A DNA stretch of 64,000 nucleotides. Origin: Planctobacterium sp965279005. GTDB taxonomy: Bacteria > Pseudomonadota > Gammaproteobacteria > Enterobacterales > Alteromonadaceae. Made by a program: the position numbers and the translations under genes. Position 1 is the stretch's first letter, and each line of letters starts with the position of its first letter. Where the stretch lies: positions 1 through 64,000 of the forward strand of contig CBDIHK010000018.1 in the NCBI GenBank assembly GCA_965279005.1. Reading direction: 5' to 3'. The notes under the pieces are model-generated. The model was given only the letters and a program-made list of their open reading frames with translations. It searched no databases and was not told where the DNA came from. Of this stretch, positions 63,535 to 64,000 are shown one piece after another.

Positions 63535-63831
63535 ATGCTTCCAGTTTCCTTTCACCCAGAAGTCAAAAGGGAAATCAAAGAGTCTTTTAGCTGGTATCAA
63601 GAGCAATCGCTTGGGTTGGGGCACGAGTTTACTAAAGAGATTAAGGAAGCCATTGATTCAGTTCGCGCGCTACCATCTGCTTGGGCAAAAATGGGACAAT
63701 CTCACCGGCGCTTCGTGTTAAGCCGATTCCCATATTCCATTATCTACAAAATAATAGAAAACAAGGAAATTATTGTCGTAGCAATCATGCATAACAACCG
63801 AAGGCCGGGATATTGGCATGAACGCGACTAA
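63535..63831 (+). CDS. RelE/ParE-family toxin
   Basis: A 98-residue toxin with the family pattern: VSFHPEVKREIKESFSWYQE at the start, the FTKEIKEAIDSVRALPSAW helix, and the C-terminal strands RRFVLSRFPYSIIYKI and IVVAIMHNNRRPGYW. Members inhibit gyrase or cleave mRNA at the ribosome. The gene pair is flanked by 64-base repeats, and such pairs are frequent integron cassettes. Confidence 0.9.
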   Translation: MLPVSFHPEVKREIKESFSWYQEQSLGLGHEFTKEIKEAIDSVRALPSAWAKMGQSHRRFVLSRFPYSIIYKIIENKEIIVVAIMHNNRRPGYWHERD

Positions 63832-63857
63832 CAATCGGAACAAAACGGACACAAAAA

Positions 63858-63921
63858 CGTTGGCTGTGTTCGTGCCTCACCAAGTATAGCAAGCAAGTCA
63901 TTGCCGCTAAGCTCAACGTTA
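63858..63921. repeat. 64-base direct repeat, right copy (attC-like)
   Basis: Second copy, 58 of 64 bases identical to 63172-63235. It begins inside AACGTTGGCT and ends CTCAACGTTA, so its ends are complementary (AACGTTG and CAACGTT, with GCT/AGC continuing after one unpaired base). TAACAA at 63829 is the expected left-hand motif of an attC, about 93 bases before the final GTTA. Confidence 0.7.
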
Positions 63922-63942
63922 TATGCACACGGAGCTCTTTTC

Positions 63943-64000
63943 TTGAAATATACAATAGTAGTCGTGTTAACCTTATTCTCAACACTGAGTTTTGCAGGTG
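63943..64000 (+). CDS. Start of a secreted protein gene (runs off the window)
   Basis: TTG at 63943 opens MKYTIVVVLTLFSTLSFAG, a signal peptide, 7 bases after a GGAG motif and 22 bases after the attC-like right repeat. A gene starting just after such a repeat fits a cassette layout. Nothing can be said of the mature protein. Confidence 0.6.
   Translation, partial: MKYTIVVVLTLFSTLSFAG

Overview
The window looks like a chromosomal segment of a marine-type gammaproteobacterium of the Alteromonadales kind (Shewanella, Ferrimonas or Agarivorans relatives). This rests on the conserved block ttcA - uspE - fnr/etrA - ccoSIH - ccoPQON, a two-subunit bacterioferritin, an Alteromonadales-like protein repertoire and moderate GC. 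The genus is an inference; there is no rRNA or tRNA in the window.

Layout. (1) 1-5.4 kb: a minus-strand group of a TauE/SafE exporter start, a cytosolic gamma-glutamyltransferase-like protein and an amidase, preceded by an RpiR-type regulator; a sirtuin (cobB) and a LysE exporter lie divergently. (2) 5.6-9.3 kb: small envelope and hypothetical genes, including the Bax glucosaminidase. (3) 9.5-19.4 kb: tRNA thiolation (ttcA), uspE, the oxygen sensor Fnr/EtrA, and the assembly and structural genes of cytochrome cbb3 oxidase, with a perfect Fnr box in the ccoN upstream region. (4) 20.1-21.1 kb: bacterioferritin split into a ferroxidase subunit and a heme subunit. (5) 22.9-44.9 kb: a complete-looking minus-strand type VI secretion (T6SS) operon. 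Its order in transcription is small winged-helix-like protein, tssBC, hcp, tssE, tssF, tssG, vgrG, DUF2169-pentapeptide, pentapeptide, DUF3540, PAAR-like, tssJ, tssK, tssL, tssM, tssA, GNAT. (6) 45.3-55.9 kb: a plus-strand operon for a group 3b-type cytosolic NAD(P)-linked [NiFe] hydrogenase, with maturation protease, hypFCDEAB and hydBGDA. (7) 56-64 kb: an accessory region with IS remnants, a two-gene candidate defence system, an interrupted REP-type transposase, and a toxin-antitoxin pair between attC-like repeats.

Two things stand out. First, the T6SS encodes both sheath proteins as a single 697-residue TssB-TssC fusion. No ClpV/TssH unfoldase gene is present, TssM lacks a recognisable Walker A motif, and VgrG ends in 21 copies of a nine-residue repeat. 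Second, the AT-rich pair at 56.2-61.0 kb joins an Mrr-nuclease/SF2-helicase fusion to an 852-residue protein. That protein seems to combine two RNA-polymerase alpha-CTD-like helix-hairpin-helix segments with a sigma-70 region-4-like helix-turn-helix. I know of no described system with this composition.

The metabolic core suggests an organism that switches with oxygen: Fnr, high-affinity cbb3 oxidase, and a reversible cytosolic hydrogenase whose operon has a Crp/Fnr-like site just upstream. The right end is a patchwork of mobile remnants and looks like a hotspot.
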